A DNA stretch of 64,000 nucleotides. Origin: Mesobacillus maritimus (GTDB lineage: Bacteria; Bacillota; Bacilli; Bacillales; Cytobacillaceae). The notes below the pieces were generated by a model. The model made no database searches, was not told the DNA's origin, and saw nothing but the letters and a program-made list of their open reading frames with translations. A program made the translations under genes and the position numbers. Positions 7,322 through 14,614 of this stretch are shown piece after piece. The stretch spans positions 62,001-126,000 of the forward strand of contig NZ_JACWFH010000007.1 of the NCBI RefSeq assembly GCF_019749255.1. The letters are read 5' to 3'. The first letter of the stretch is position 1. Every line of letters begins with the position of its first letter.

Positions 7322-8956
7322 CTAATCATAGCTTTCACAATCAACATCATTTGCAAAAGTGATTCCATCTATTTCATTGCATTCAATGGTTATTACATTT
7401 TCACTATCAGAGAAATAAACGAGTTGTTGATCTGGGTCATAATGAATAAAAAATGATACATAAACCTCGGTTCCATTTGTAATAATTGATCTTACAGGGT
7501 AGTTTGAAGGAAGCGATTTAAATAAACTAATGAATCCGAGTTTTTCCTCTGTGGCCTCTACATATAGATTATAAAAATCAGGAGATGAAATGGAGTCTTG
7601 AGTCAGTTCAGGGTTATCATTGCCTTTTATTTCTAAGTCTTCTGTGGAGACCGGACGATTTTGCGGTACCTCTTGTTTATCCGCTTGAAAATCTACAGGT
7701 AAAGGAATATTGTTTTGAAATGGTGGGTTCTCTTCCTGTTTCTCCCCTGATACACCGTTCTCGTTAGAAGTTTCGCTCTGATCTTCTAAAGGGTTTATTG
7801 TATAACGGCCATTTTTCTCATTCGTCGAAACTGACCCTATAGGATGAATACTGATTTTCTGAGAAGAAGATGCCTCCTCATGTAGGACGTCCTTGTTAAC
7901 TTGACTATATTCATCCAAAAAGGAAAGTTGTTCATCCTCTATACTTGGTTCAATGAAAGAAAAGGGTTGCTGTTCCGTGATGTCGTGATTAACAAGATTG
8001 GATTCACCTGAAGAGGATGATTCATCACTAGAGAGAAGTGTTTCATCCACCCCATATGGTTCAATGGAATTCGGAGAGTCATCGACTGAGACGTTGTGAC
8101 CAATGCTACCAACCTCAACACTTGATTCAATGGAGGACGAAGATTCCTCATCTGAGACGTCGAGAACACCACTACTGGATTCATCCGAAGAGGAAGATTC
8201 ATCACCAGAGAGAAGTGTTTCATCCTCCATACTTGATTCAATGGAAGAAGAAGATTCCTCATCTGAGACGCCGAGAACACCACTACTGGATTCATCCGAA
8301 GAGGAAGATTCATCACCAGAGAGAAGTGTTTCATCCTCCATACTTGATTCAATGGAAGAAGAAGATTCCTCATCTGAGACGTCGAGAACACCGCTACTGG
8401 ATTCATCCGAAGAGGAAGATTCGTTACCAGAGAAAAGTATTTCATCCTCCTCAGAAGATTCAGTGAAGGAAGAAGATTCATCGACTGAGACAACGAAGTC
8501 ATCGTTATTCGATTTATCCAAATTGGATGATTCTGTTTTAGAATCACCATACTCTGAGTTGGGTAGTAGCGAACCCAATGAGGTTGGATCTGACTTCTGG
8601 AATTGCAACTGAAGCTGATGCAACCCATTTTCACTATTTCTGATATCCTCCTCCATACTGTGGATAAGTTCTTGGTTGGCCTGGTTAAGGTCATTTAAAG
8701 TATCTGACCATGGACCATCAGACAAGGGTTCTCTCTGGGATCGTTTTAAACTTGTGATGCTTGCCTTAATTTCCTGGAGTTCTGATTTTAGTTTCTTTAT
8801 TTCAATTAATATTCTCGTTTTTTCTTCGTTGGTGTATAGCCGATCTTGTAGATTATTATAAAAGAAGGTTTGCTGCTGTACCTTTATTAAGTTATGAAGC
8901 TGGGTTACATAAAGAGTAGGGTTTAGATTGCGAACGAAATAGGGGAAATTCTCCAA
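7322..8956 (-). CDS. Acidic Ser/Asp/Glu-repeat protein with C-terminal YPV domain
   Basis: 544 residues, TTG start with GAGGAGAG ahead. N-terminus: residues about 40-125 are coiled-coil-like (K-L-K-S-E-L-Q-E-I-K). Residues about 155-330 are repeats of 37 residues built from D-E-S-S-S-S-D-E-S-S-S-G-V-L, S-D-E-E-S-S-S-S-I-E-S-S and E-D-E-T-L-L-S-G; three copies are near-identical and flanked by degenerate ones. A polar linker follows, and residues about 470-544 are a YPV domain (L-P-S-N-Y-P-V, N-G-T-E-V-Y-V, D-G-I-T-F-A) shared with the two small genes nearby. There is no signal peptide. Composition resembles acidic mineral-nucleating proteins such as dentin phosphoprotein by convergence. A strong sigma-K-like promoter lies upstream. 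The function is unknown; a spore-surface cation or mineral scaffold is my inference. Confidence 0.7.
   Translation of the reverse strand: MENFPYFVRNLNPTLYVTQLHNLIKVQQQTFFYNNLQDRLYTNEEKTRILIEIKKLKSELQEIKASITSLKRSQREPLSDGPWSDTLNDLNQANQELIHSMEEDIRNSENGLHQLQLQFQKSDPTSLGSLLPNSEYGDSKTESSNLDKSNNDDFVVSVDESSSFTESSEEDEILFSGNESSSSDESSSGVLDVSDEESSSSIESSMEDETLLSGDESSSSDESSSGVLGVSDEESSSSIESSMEDETLLSGDESSSSDESSSGVLDVSDEESSSSIESSVEVGSIGHNVSVDDSPNSIEPYGVDETLLSSDESSSSGESNLVNHDITEQQPFSFIEPSIEDEQLSFLDEYSQVNKDVLHEEASSSQKISIHPIGSVSTNEKNGRYTINPLEDQSETSNENGVSGEKQEENPPFQNNIPLPVDFQADKQEVPQNRPVSTEDLEIKGNDNPELTQDSISSPDFYNLYVEATEEKLGFISLFKSLPSNYPVRSIITNGTEVYVSFFIHYDPDQQLVYFSDSENVITIECNEIDGITFANDVDCESYD
8103..8466 (-). 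repeat. 111-bp tandem repeat inside the acidic Ser-rich gene
   Basis: The segment starting CGAGAACACC recurs at 8161, 8272 and 8383 on the plus strand, exactly 111 bases (37 codons) apart, with only a few substitutions between copies. Degenerate copies lie on each side. The near-identity at DNA level indicates recent expansion or gene conversion. Confidence 0.9.
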
Positions 8957-8984
8957 TGAGTCTCTCTCCTCTGTATTTTTTTAT

Positions 8985-9011
8985 TAATATATGACTTTAG
9001 GCAAATGACGT
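8985..9011 (-). promoter_or_regulatory. Candidate sigma-K promoter of the acidic repeat gene
   Basis: On the minus strand: AC (9011-9010), a 16-base spacer, then CATATATTA (8993-8985). This fits the sigma-K pattern AC-N16/17-CATANNNTA exactly, and predicts a leader of about 22 bases carrying the GAGGAGAG site. Confidence 0.6.
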
Positions 9012-9061
9012 GAGTTTTTCTAATGATTAAGTTCAACGATGTACTTTTTATATCATTGAAG

Positions 9062-9523
9062 TCATAATCGATTTGTTAATGTTAGCATACAAGCTGACAG
9101 CAGTTGGATGCTTAGACTCAATAGCGCCATAAATAACATCATGTCCTGCTCTGCCCATAAATCAGCCGGAAGTCCGCATAGACTTGGATCTAGTGCAACA
9201 GCACCTAGCATTGATCCCATTATCCCACCAACGCCACCATTAAATATACCTGCAATAAACGATTGCATATTAACCATAGAACCAAACAAAGCGCCGACAA
9301 CAATTCCTAAAAATAAGGTGAAGGTGCTGACAACCTCAAAATGCTGAGGGAACAATAAAAAAAGATTAAGTGCTATCACAAAACTACAAGATGTACTAGC
9401 TAAATACGTCACAGTGAAACCAAATCTCTCGCTAAATAAATAACGCCGCTGATATAAGGAGAAATAGCCCCAACCTGTGACCGTAATATTAATGAAGGTG
9501 ATAAAAATTAATAAAAAGACCAT
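9062..9523 (-). CDS. Small Gly-rich polytopic membrane protein (paralogue A)
   Basis: 153 residues; the ATG after GGAGGGAG is chosen over one 42 bases upstream without a site. It has four hydrophobic segments (about 3-20, 42-62, 66-90 and 127-150) and a glycine-rich core with G-A-L-F-G-S, N-G-G-V-G-G-I-M-G-S and a Q-S-F-I-A-G motif. It is clearly paralogous to the next gene: both carry L-F-P-x-H-F-x-x-V and Q-S-x-x-x-G-x-x-N-G. The family is not recognised. It probably forms an operon with paralogue B (67 bases upstream). Confidence 0.65.
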   Translation of the reverse strand: MVFLLIFITFINITVTGWGYFSLYQRRYLFSERFGFTVTYLASTSCSFVIALNLFLLFPQHFEVVSTFTLFLGIVVGALFGSMVNMQSFIAGIFNGGVGGIMGSMLGAVALDPSLCGLPADLWAEQDMMLFMALLSLSIQLLSACMLTLTNRL

Positions 9524-9590
9524 AATCTCCCTCCATAAGAAGTCCTTCTTAATGCATATATACAATTCAATTGACCACTTTTATCTATAA

Positions 9591-10007
9591 TTAAGATCGA
9601 TAAGCTGAAGTGAGTAATAGTACATAGCAACTCAAAATAAAAAGCTCAATGAATAGAATAAACATTGGTCCTTCAGAGGCAGCTGCGCCAACCATTGGCG
9701 ACATAATTCCCATCATAAGGCCATTAATATAGCCTGTTAGTACGGATTGGTAATCAAATAAGGCGCCAAATAAACCTCCCGCCACCATACCTAGTAATGC
9801 TGTCGATATAATTACCTCAATAAAATGCAAAGGAAAGAGGTTAATCAAAATCACGCCGGTTCCAAGTGCCAATCCACCTCCCGCGGCCATTGCAATATTC
9901 ATTCCTAAGTGAAAGCCGATTAAATTACGACGAGGATATAGAAAAAGGTATGCTATACATGCAGTAGTCAAATTTAGCAGTAGAAACCACCCAATCCATT
10001 GTGGCAC
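9591..10007 (-). CDS. Small Gly-rich polytopic membrane protein (paralogue B)
   Basis: 138 residues, GTG start with GGAGGT ahead. Four transmembrane segments (about 4-22, 35-56, 64-86 and 115-134). Shares the Gly-zipper-like core with its neighbour: L-F-P-L-H-F-I-E-V, G-G-L-F-G-A, Q-S-V-L-T-G-Y-I-N-G and G-I-M-S-P-M-V-G-A. It may form hetero-oligomers with paralogue A. A sigma-K-like promoter lies upstream, and the divergent neighbour is a SCO copper chaperone, so a link to metal handling in the outer spore membrane is possible but unproven. Confidence 0.65.
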   Translation of the reverse strand: MPQWIGWFLLLNLTTACIAYLFLYPRRNLIGFHLGMNIAMAAGGGLALGTGVILINLFPLHFIEVIISTALLGMVAGGLFGALFDYQSVLTGYINGLMMGIMSPMVGAAASEGPMFILFIELFILSCYVLLLTSAYRS

Positions 10008-10032
10008 AATGATTTACCTCCGTATTCTTAGG

Positions 10033-10059
10033 TTTAGTATGTCTTTTGCCCTTTGTGGT
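10033..10059 (-). promoter_or_regulatory. Candidate sigma-K promoter of the Gly-rich membrane gene pair
   Basis: On the minus strand: AC (10059-10058), 16 bases, CATACTAAA (10041-10033). It matches the sigma-K pattern except for the base before the final A of the -10. The predicted transcript start is about 19 bases before the GTG start. Confidence 0.42.
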
Positions 10060-10205
10060 TTGGAACGGGAAGGTCATTAATCAACATAAATGTCCACCCA
10101 TTATTCTCCATTAGTTCACTTTATGCATTAAGAAGGTTTTAGGTGTTAGCTTATATTTCAGTTGAATTGTTCAACATAAAGCTCCCCCTTGTGATTGTGG
10201 ACAGC

Positions 10206-10232
10206 ACCTTTATTATTGAATTCCATAAGATA
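10206..10232 (+). promoter_or_regulatory. Candidate sigma-K promoter of the SCO gene
   Basis: AC (10206-10207), 16-base spacer, CATAAGATA (10224-10232): an exact fit to AC-N16-CATANNNTA, about 48 bases before the ATG. Confidence 0.55.
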
Positions 10233-10279
10233 ATAAGGATGAAGTATGAATTATGAAAAACTAGCTGTGAGGGATAAAC

Positions 10280-10897
10280 ATGTTTCATGATAAGCGAAGG
10301 AAGGGTTTGTATGTTTTTATCAGTCTTTTGATTCTTACGGTAGGAACGTTTGCTCTGAATAAGGTCATTAACACGGGGGAAGATTTACCGGTTCTCGACG
10401 AGGCAAATTCTTTTGTGATGGAGGATGCCTACTATGAACCATACGATTCTAATAATCAAAAAGTGAAACTCTTGGCGTTTTTTTATACGAATTGTCCTGA
10501 CATTTGTCCGCTAACAATGATGGATTTTTCTCTTCTTCAACAAGATTTAGAGGAATCGAACCTTATTGGGACAGAAGTTGAACTAGTAGCGATTACACTT
10601 GATCCGGAAGTTGACACTCATGAAGTTATTAAGGATTATGCCGAGAACTTTAATGCGAATCGTGAGGGGTGGAGGTTTCTATTAGGAACTCCAGAAGAAA
10701 CAAAAAGAATTGCCGACTCCTTCCATATGAAATATAAAAAAGTGGAAGGAGATTATATCGCGCATAATACAACGATGTTTTTAATTGATCAAAACAATAA
10801 GATTAGAGGGCTTTATGATATGGCGAACGCGAAGGAAAGAGTGGATAGAGAAGAAATCATGAACTCTATTGAAAAATTGGTTGAATCAAAAAAGTAG
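10280..10897 (+). CDS. SCO1/SenC-family copper chaperone / thiol oxidoreductase
   Basis: 205 residues, GAGGGA site before the ATG. One N-terminal membrane anchor (residues 10-28), then a thioredoxin-like domain. The SCO copper site is complete: C72-P-D-I-C76 and His162 (in A-H-N-T-T-M-F). SCO proteins deliver copper to CuA of cytochrome oxidase or act as thiol reductases. There is no oxidase gene here; instead the gene lies about 6 kb from the copper-dependent mnxG and carries a sigma-K-like promoter. The SG-1 mnx operon also contains a SCO-like member (MnxC). A role in metallating the spore oxidase is therefore plausible; a general YpmQ-like role is the alternative. Confidence 0.85.
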   Translation: MFHDKRRKGLYVFISLLILTVGTFALNKVINTGEDLPVLDEANSFVMEDAYYEPYDSNNQKVKLLAFFYTNCPDICPLTMMDFSLLQQDLEESNLIGTEVELVAITLDPEVDTHEVIKDYAENFNANREGWRFLLGTPEETKRIADSFHMKYKKVEGDYIAHNTTMFLIDQNNKIRGLYDMANAKERVDREEIMNSIEKLVESKK

Positions 10898-10938
10898 TTT
10901 CAAGTCTTTTTCCTAGCAATTAAAGAAAAAACAATCAG

Positions 10939-10966
10939 AGGGGGAAAATGATTTTGTTCCCCCTTC
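10939..10966 (+). terminator. Hairpin after the SCO gene
   Basis: AGGGGGAA and TTCCCCCT pair around a 10-base loop 42 bases after the stop. The T-run is poor, so it is a weak terminator call. Confidence 0.5.
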
Positions 10967-11092
10967 CAACTGCAGAATAGTTGCGAGAAAATGTGTAAAC
11001 GTGTAGCCTTTATAATTAATACCATCTTCAATGGAGTAATACATCTGTTTATTTTAAAATAGAGAAGAATTAATGATAAGGAGTGGGCGTTT

Positions 11093-12049
11093 ATGTCTGA
11101 ACAATTTGAGAAGGCAACATTTGCTGGGGGCTGTTTCTGGTGTATGGTTCAGCCATTTGATGAACAACCTGGGATTAAAGAGGTCGTTTCAGGCTATACA
11201 GGGGGGCATAAGGAAAACCCTACATACGAAGAGGTTTGCTCTGATACCACTGGACATTATGAAGCCGTACAAATTACGTTTGACCCTGAAGTGTTTCCAT
11301 ATAAAAAGTTGCTTGAACTTTTCTGGCAACAGATAGATCCAACCGATGAAGGTGGACAATTTAATGACCGTGGATTGTCATACCGAACAGCGATTTTTTA
11401 CCACAATGAAGCACAAAAGGAAATGGCTGAAGAATCAAAAGCGCAAGTGGGGTCAAGTGGGCGTTTCCAAAAACCAATTGTAACAGCGATTTTGCCTGCA
11501 TCTACTTTTTACCCTGCAGAGGAAAAACATCAAGATTATTATAAAAAGAATTCCTTTCACTATAATCTCTATAAAGAGGGGTCTGGTAGAGCTCGGTTTA
11601 TCCGTGAGAATTGGAAGAGAACCAAAAGCGATGAGGAGCTACGCAAGGAGTTAACTCCAATTCAATATGAGGTTACTCGAAATAATGCGACAGAACCTCC
11701 TTTCCGTAACGAGTTTTGGAACCATACAGAAGAAGGGATCTATGTTGATATTATTTCCGGTGAGCCTCTGTTTAGTTCCAGAGATAAATATGACGCCGGT
11801 TGTGGGTGGCCGAGCTTTACTAAGCCAATTCGTCGTTCGGAAATTGATGAAAAGCTAGATACTTCCCATGGTATGCGGAGAATAGAAGTAAGAGGGAAAA
11901 CCGCAGATACGCACCTTGGTCATGTGTTCGACGATGGACCTGGACCTGATGGGGCAAGGTATTGCATTAATTCTGCTGCATTGAGGTTTGTTCCCAAGGA
12001 AAAGCTTGAAGAGGAAGGGTACGGAGAGTATTTAGCGTTGTTCAAGTAA
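11093..12049 (+). CDS. msrAB: Bifunctional peptide methionine sulfoxide reductase MsrA/MsrB
   Basis: 318 residues, AAGGAGTG site before the ATG. Residues 1-160 are MsrA with the catalytic G-G-C14-F-W-C17, reducing Met-S-sulfoxide. Residues about 175-318 are MsrB with D-A-G-C237-G-W-P-S-F and catalytic Cys291 in R-Y-C-I-N-S-A, reducing the R form. The two CxxC zinc pairs of many MsrB proteins are absent, so this is the zinc-free type. The A-B fusion differs from the separate msrA and msrB genes of B. subtilis. No signal peptide, so it repairs oxidized methionine in the cytoplasm. Confidence 0.93.
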   Translation: MSEQFEKATFAGGCFWCMVQPFDEQPGIKEVVSGYTGGHKENPTYEEVCSDTTGHYEAVQITFDPEVFPYKKLLELFWQQIDPTDEGGQFNDRGLSYRTAIFYHNEAQKEMAEESKAQVGSSGRFQKPIVTAILPASTFYPAEEKHQDYYKKNSFHYNLYKEGSGRARFIRENWKRTKSDEELRKELTPIQYEVTRNNATEPPFRNEFWNHTEEGIYVDIISGEPLFSSRDKYDAGCGWPSFTKPIRRSEIDEKLDTSHGMRRIEVRGKTADTHLGHVFDDGPGPDGARYCINSAALRFVPKEKLEEEGYGEYLALFK

Positions 12050-12062
12050 TAAGTAGAAATTT

Positions 12063-12099
12063 GCACCATCCAAATAAATGGATGGTGCTTATATTTTTT
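12063..12099 (+). terminator. msrAB terminator
   Basis: GCACCATCC and GGATGGTGC pair around AAATAAAT, followed by a T-rich run. Confidence 0.8.
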
Positions 12100-12144
12100 G
12101 AGTGGAGAAATAATGGGAATACTGTTTGGAGAGGTGATCTATTT

Positions 12145-12408
12145 ATGCAATCTATAAAAGGTGAGATTCTATCGGGAGAATTTGATGAAGTTGATAATGT
12201 GTTTACACTTCAAACAATTAAAAGTTTACAAACGGAAACCACTTTGAAGAAAAATCAGTTAGAAAGTTTATATGCTTATTTAGATAGTCATCTTAATGAA
12301 GATGGTCAAGTACTCTCACTATCTGATCAATTACTGATTAGGTTGTCGCAAGAGGAAGTAAAAACATTGTTAACTGATTTGGAAAGCATATCGAGGTTGT
12401 ATCATTAA
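12145..12408 (+). CDS. Hypothetical 87-residue protein
   Basis: Started at the ATG after GGAGAGGTG; an upstream in-frame codon would read through the msrAB terminator. The protein is a charged, probably helical cytoplasmic polypeptide (S-L-S-D-Q-L-L-I-R-L-S-Q-E-E-V) with no signal, membrane segment or known motif. It is monocistronic between a terminator and the promoter of the next operon. No function can be proposed. Confidence 0.5.
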   Translation: MQSIKGEILSGEFDEVDNVFTLQTIKSLQTETTLKKNQLESLYAYLDSHLNEDGQVLSLSDQLLIRLSQEEVKTLLTDLESISRLYH

Positions 12409-12462
12409 TGTTGGGTTACCTACATAGTACTTGGATTCCTACATTTCGTGCTATGCGTTCAC

Positions 12463-12525
12463 TTGACGTAAAACCAAAAGGTGTTATAAAATAGGTTTTA
12501 TAATATGAAACCATTAGGTGTTATA
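12463..12525 (+). promoter_or_regulatory. Promoter and direct-repeat operator of the AHSA1/ArsR operon
   Basis: TTGACG (12463-12468) and TATAAA/TAAAAT (12485-12492) form a sigma-A-like promoter. Two 18-base direct repeats, AAACCAAAAGGTGTTATA (12471-12488) and AAACCATTAGGTGTTATA (12508-12525), agree at 16 of 18 bases. Each contains a small ACC-N4-GGT dyad. The first sits in the promoter spacer, a good position for repression by the ArsR protein encoded in the operon. Confidence 0.55.
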
Positions 12526-12554
12526 TTTACAGAAAGATATAAAGGGGAATTAAA

Positions 12555-12986
12555 ATGGAAGAGCAAAATCAAAATACATTACCAGAAATTAAACAAACGA
12601 TTCTTATAGAAGCACCGATCCAAAAGGTCTGGGAAGTAGTTGCGACTTCTAAAGGAATTGAAGCATGGTTTATGCCCAATAATTTTGAGCCCGAGGTCGG
12701 ATATGAGTTTCATCTACAATCCCCTTTTGGTCCATCCCCATGCAAGGTGTTGGAAATTGAGGAACCGAATACCCTTTCTTTTTCTTGGGATACTGATGGC
12801 TGGGTTGTTTCGTTTCAATTGAAAGAGATGGATAATAAAACCGAATTTACGCTAATCCATGGTGGGTGGAAGCATCCTGATCAAATCATTGGCAAAGCAA
12901 ATGAGACTAGTTCTGTGATACGTGATCGTATGGCACATGGTTGGGTAGGAATTGTCAGTGAGCTAAAAAAGGTTGTTGAGGGGTAA
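12555..12986 (+). CDS. SRPBCC/AHSA1-domain protein
   Basis: 143 residues of the START-like AHSA1 fold: [12 protein letters not shown] at residues 18-29, A-W-F-M-P near 40, and S-F-S-W-D-T near 76. These proteins have a deep hydrophobic pocket and often pair with an ArsR-type repressor, as here, where the next gene starts at the base after this stop. Ligand and function are unknown for most members. AAAGGGG precedes the ATG. Confidence 0.8.
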   Translation: MEEQNQNTLPEIKQTILIEAPIQKVWEVVATSKGIEAWFMPNNFEPEVGYEFHLQSPFGPSPCKVLEIEEPNTLSFSWDTDGWVVSFQLKEMDNKTEFTLIHGGWKHPDQIIGKANETSSVIRDRMAHGWVGIVSELKKVVEG

Positions 12987-13352
12987 GTGACAGCTGCTAA
13001 GCATGATGTCTTTCAGGCAATTGCAGACCCTACACGTAGAGAGGTACTTAGGCTACTTTCGAATGAGGAGATGCCTATTTCAAAAATCACCTCCTATTTT
13101 TCAATAAGCCGCACCGCGATAGTGAAGCATCTTCATATCCTTGCTGAAGCAGATTTAGTTCAAGCGAAAAAGCAAGGTAGGGAAAAGTTATATATGCTCC
13201 AACCAGAACCACTTAATGAGGTAAAAGAATGGCTGTCTTATTATGAGCAGTTCTGGAATAACAAACTGTCTGTGCTAAAACATTTTGTTGAAGAAGGAGA
13301 GACGCAAGGGTTATCTCTCGTTGAATCAAAAGAGAAAAAACGAACTACGTAA
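12987..13352 (+). CDS. ArsR-family winged-helix transcriptional repressor
   Basis: 121 residues, GTG start immediately after the AHSA1 stop, with GAGGGG inside that gene's end, so the two are translationally coupled. The winged helix is clear: I-A-D-P-T-R-R-E-V-L-R-L-L near residue 11, then I-S-R-T-A-I-V-K-H-L-H-I-L as recognition helix, then a wing. The Cys residues of metal-sensing ArsR sites are missing, so it probably senses another signal or acts as an autorepressor on the repeats at 12471-12525. Confidence 0.85.
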   Translation: MTAAKHDVFQAIADPTRREVLRLLSNEEMPISKITSYFSISRTAIVKHLHILAEADLVQAKKQGREKLYMLQPEPLNEVKEWLSYYEQFWNNKLSVLKHFVEEGETQGLSLVESKEKKRTT

Positions 13353-13383
13353 GACCGACAAATAATAATGTCGGTCTTTTTTA
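13351..13383 (+). terminator. Terminator of the AHSA1/ArsR operon
   Basis: AAGACCGACA and TGTCGGTCTT with a short A/T loop and six T residues, overlapping the arsR-type stop. Confidence 0.85.
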
Positions 13384-13490
13384 CTATTTCACGGGTTAAA
13401 AGAAAAGGTCAATAGAAAAGGGGATACCTATAGATGAATAGTAGTTAAGTGGTGGGAAAAACTAAAAAAAATAGTTGAGGGAGTGCTGTT

Positions 13491-14495
13491 ATGGAAAAAA
13501 ACAGCATCCGGTTATCTGCTCCGGAGCTAGCTAGCCTTTGGACTCAGTATATGTTTGATACAATGTCTATTGGTTTTATAAAATATGCACTTGAACATAT
13601 AGAAGATAAGGATATTTTAGAGGTTTACAGTACCGCATTACAGTATTCTGAATCTCATGTGAAGAAAATCAAAGAATTTTTTAATGGTGAGCAGTATCCC
13701 GTGCCTAAGGGATTTACCGAAGAAGACGTGAATGTCAAGGGGCCGCGCCTGTTTCAAGATCCCTTCTATTTAAATTATATGTATATCATGTCGATACAAG
13801 GGATAACAGGTTATGGACTATCCGTTGGCACATCCATTCGTTCTGACCTACGTAACTATTACATGACTTGTAACAATGAAGTCATGAATCTGTTTAATAA
13901 AACCATTGAAGTCATGCTGTCGAAAGGTCTTTATTCTCGGCCTCCTGTTCTTTCGCCCCCTAGGTCCATTGACTTTGTTAAACAACAAAGCTTTTTAACA
14001 GGCTGGTTTGGAGAACGACGACCATTAACTGCTATGGAAATCGGGGATATTACCTTTAATATGAATAAAATGCATTTACATGTAGCGTTGAAGGTAGGTT
14101 TTAGCCAAGTGGCTGAATCAGACAAGGTGCGCAAATATATTCAAAGGGGAACGCAAATTTCAACTAAACATATAGGGGCATTCGAATCCATTTTTCGTGA
14201 AGAAAAGTTAAATTCACCGATATCTTGGTCATCTTATGTTACGGATACCAAAACATCACCATTTTCAGATAAGTTTATGTTGTATCAAGTTCAATTGTCT
14301 TCTCAAATTGCTGTTGCTTTCTATGGAACGGCTTTAAGTGTAACATCAAGGAGAGATTTAGCACTGCAATATGTGATGTTTACGGCGGAACTAGCAAAAT
14401 ATGCAGAAGATGGCGCGAATTTAATGATTGAAAAAGGCTGGTTAGAGGAGCCACCTTTAGCACCTGATAGGAGATCTCTTGCAAAAGGAGAATAA
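13491..14495 (+). CDS. DUF3231-family protein
   Basis: 334 residues, probably all-helical, built of two similar halves (residues about 5-165 and 175-325). Each half starts L-S/T-A-x-E-L/I-A/G and contains conserved His/Glu positions, as in ferritin-like four-helix bundles. This is the Bacillus DUF3231 pattern as I recall it. Members are cytoplasmic, often several per spore-former genome, with no proven function. A GAGGGAG site precedes the ATG; the gene is monocistronic. Confidence 0.75.
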   Translation: MEKNSIRLSAPELASLWTQYMFDTMSIGFIKYALEHIEDKDILEVYSTALQYSESHVKKIKEFFNGEQYPVPKGFTEEDVNVKGPRLFQDPFYLNYMYIMSIQGITGYGLSVGTSIRSDLRNYYMTCNNEVMNLFNKTIEVMLSKGLYSRPPVLSPPRSIDFVKQQSFLTGWFGERRPLTAMEIGDITFNMNKMHLHVALKVGFSQVAESDKVRKYIQRGTQISTKHIGAFESIFREEKLNSPISWSSYVTDTKTSPFSDKFMLYQVQLSSQIAVAFYGTALSVTSRRDLALQYVMFTAELAKYAEDGANLMIEKGWLEEPPLAPDRRSLAKGE

Positions 14496-14557
14496 ATATA
14501 ATGCTTTACTCTCTTTTTAGGAGATTGCTTTTCCCATCAAACCTATATAAATAAAAT

Positions 14558-14583
14558 AAGGTGATGAGGGTTCCCATCACCTT
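14558..14583. terminator. Bidirectional terminator
   Basis: AAGGTGATGAGGG pairs with CCCATCACCTT between convergent genes; A/T-rich runs flank both sides. Confidence 0.75.
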
Positions 14584-14614
14584 AAATGAAATTAATATGG
14601 ATGAAGTTTGAATC

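Noticed and set aside
8103-8466. Possible CRISPR array because of regular repeats
   Set aside because: Repeats are 111-bp tandem units in frame with a protein, without unique spacers.
8103-8612. Acidic Ser-rich frame on the plus strand
   Set aside because: It mirrors the repeats of the minus-strand gene: Ser/Asp/Glu codons read back as similar residues. The minus frame has the ribosome site, promoter and YPV domain.
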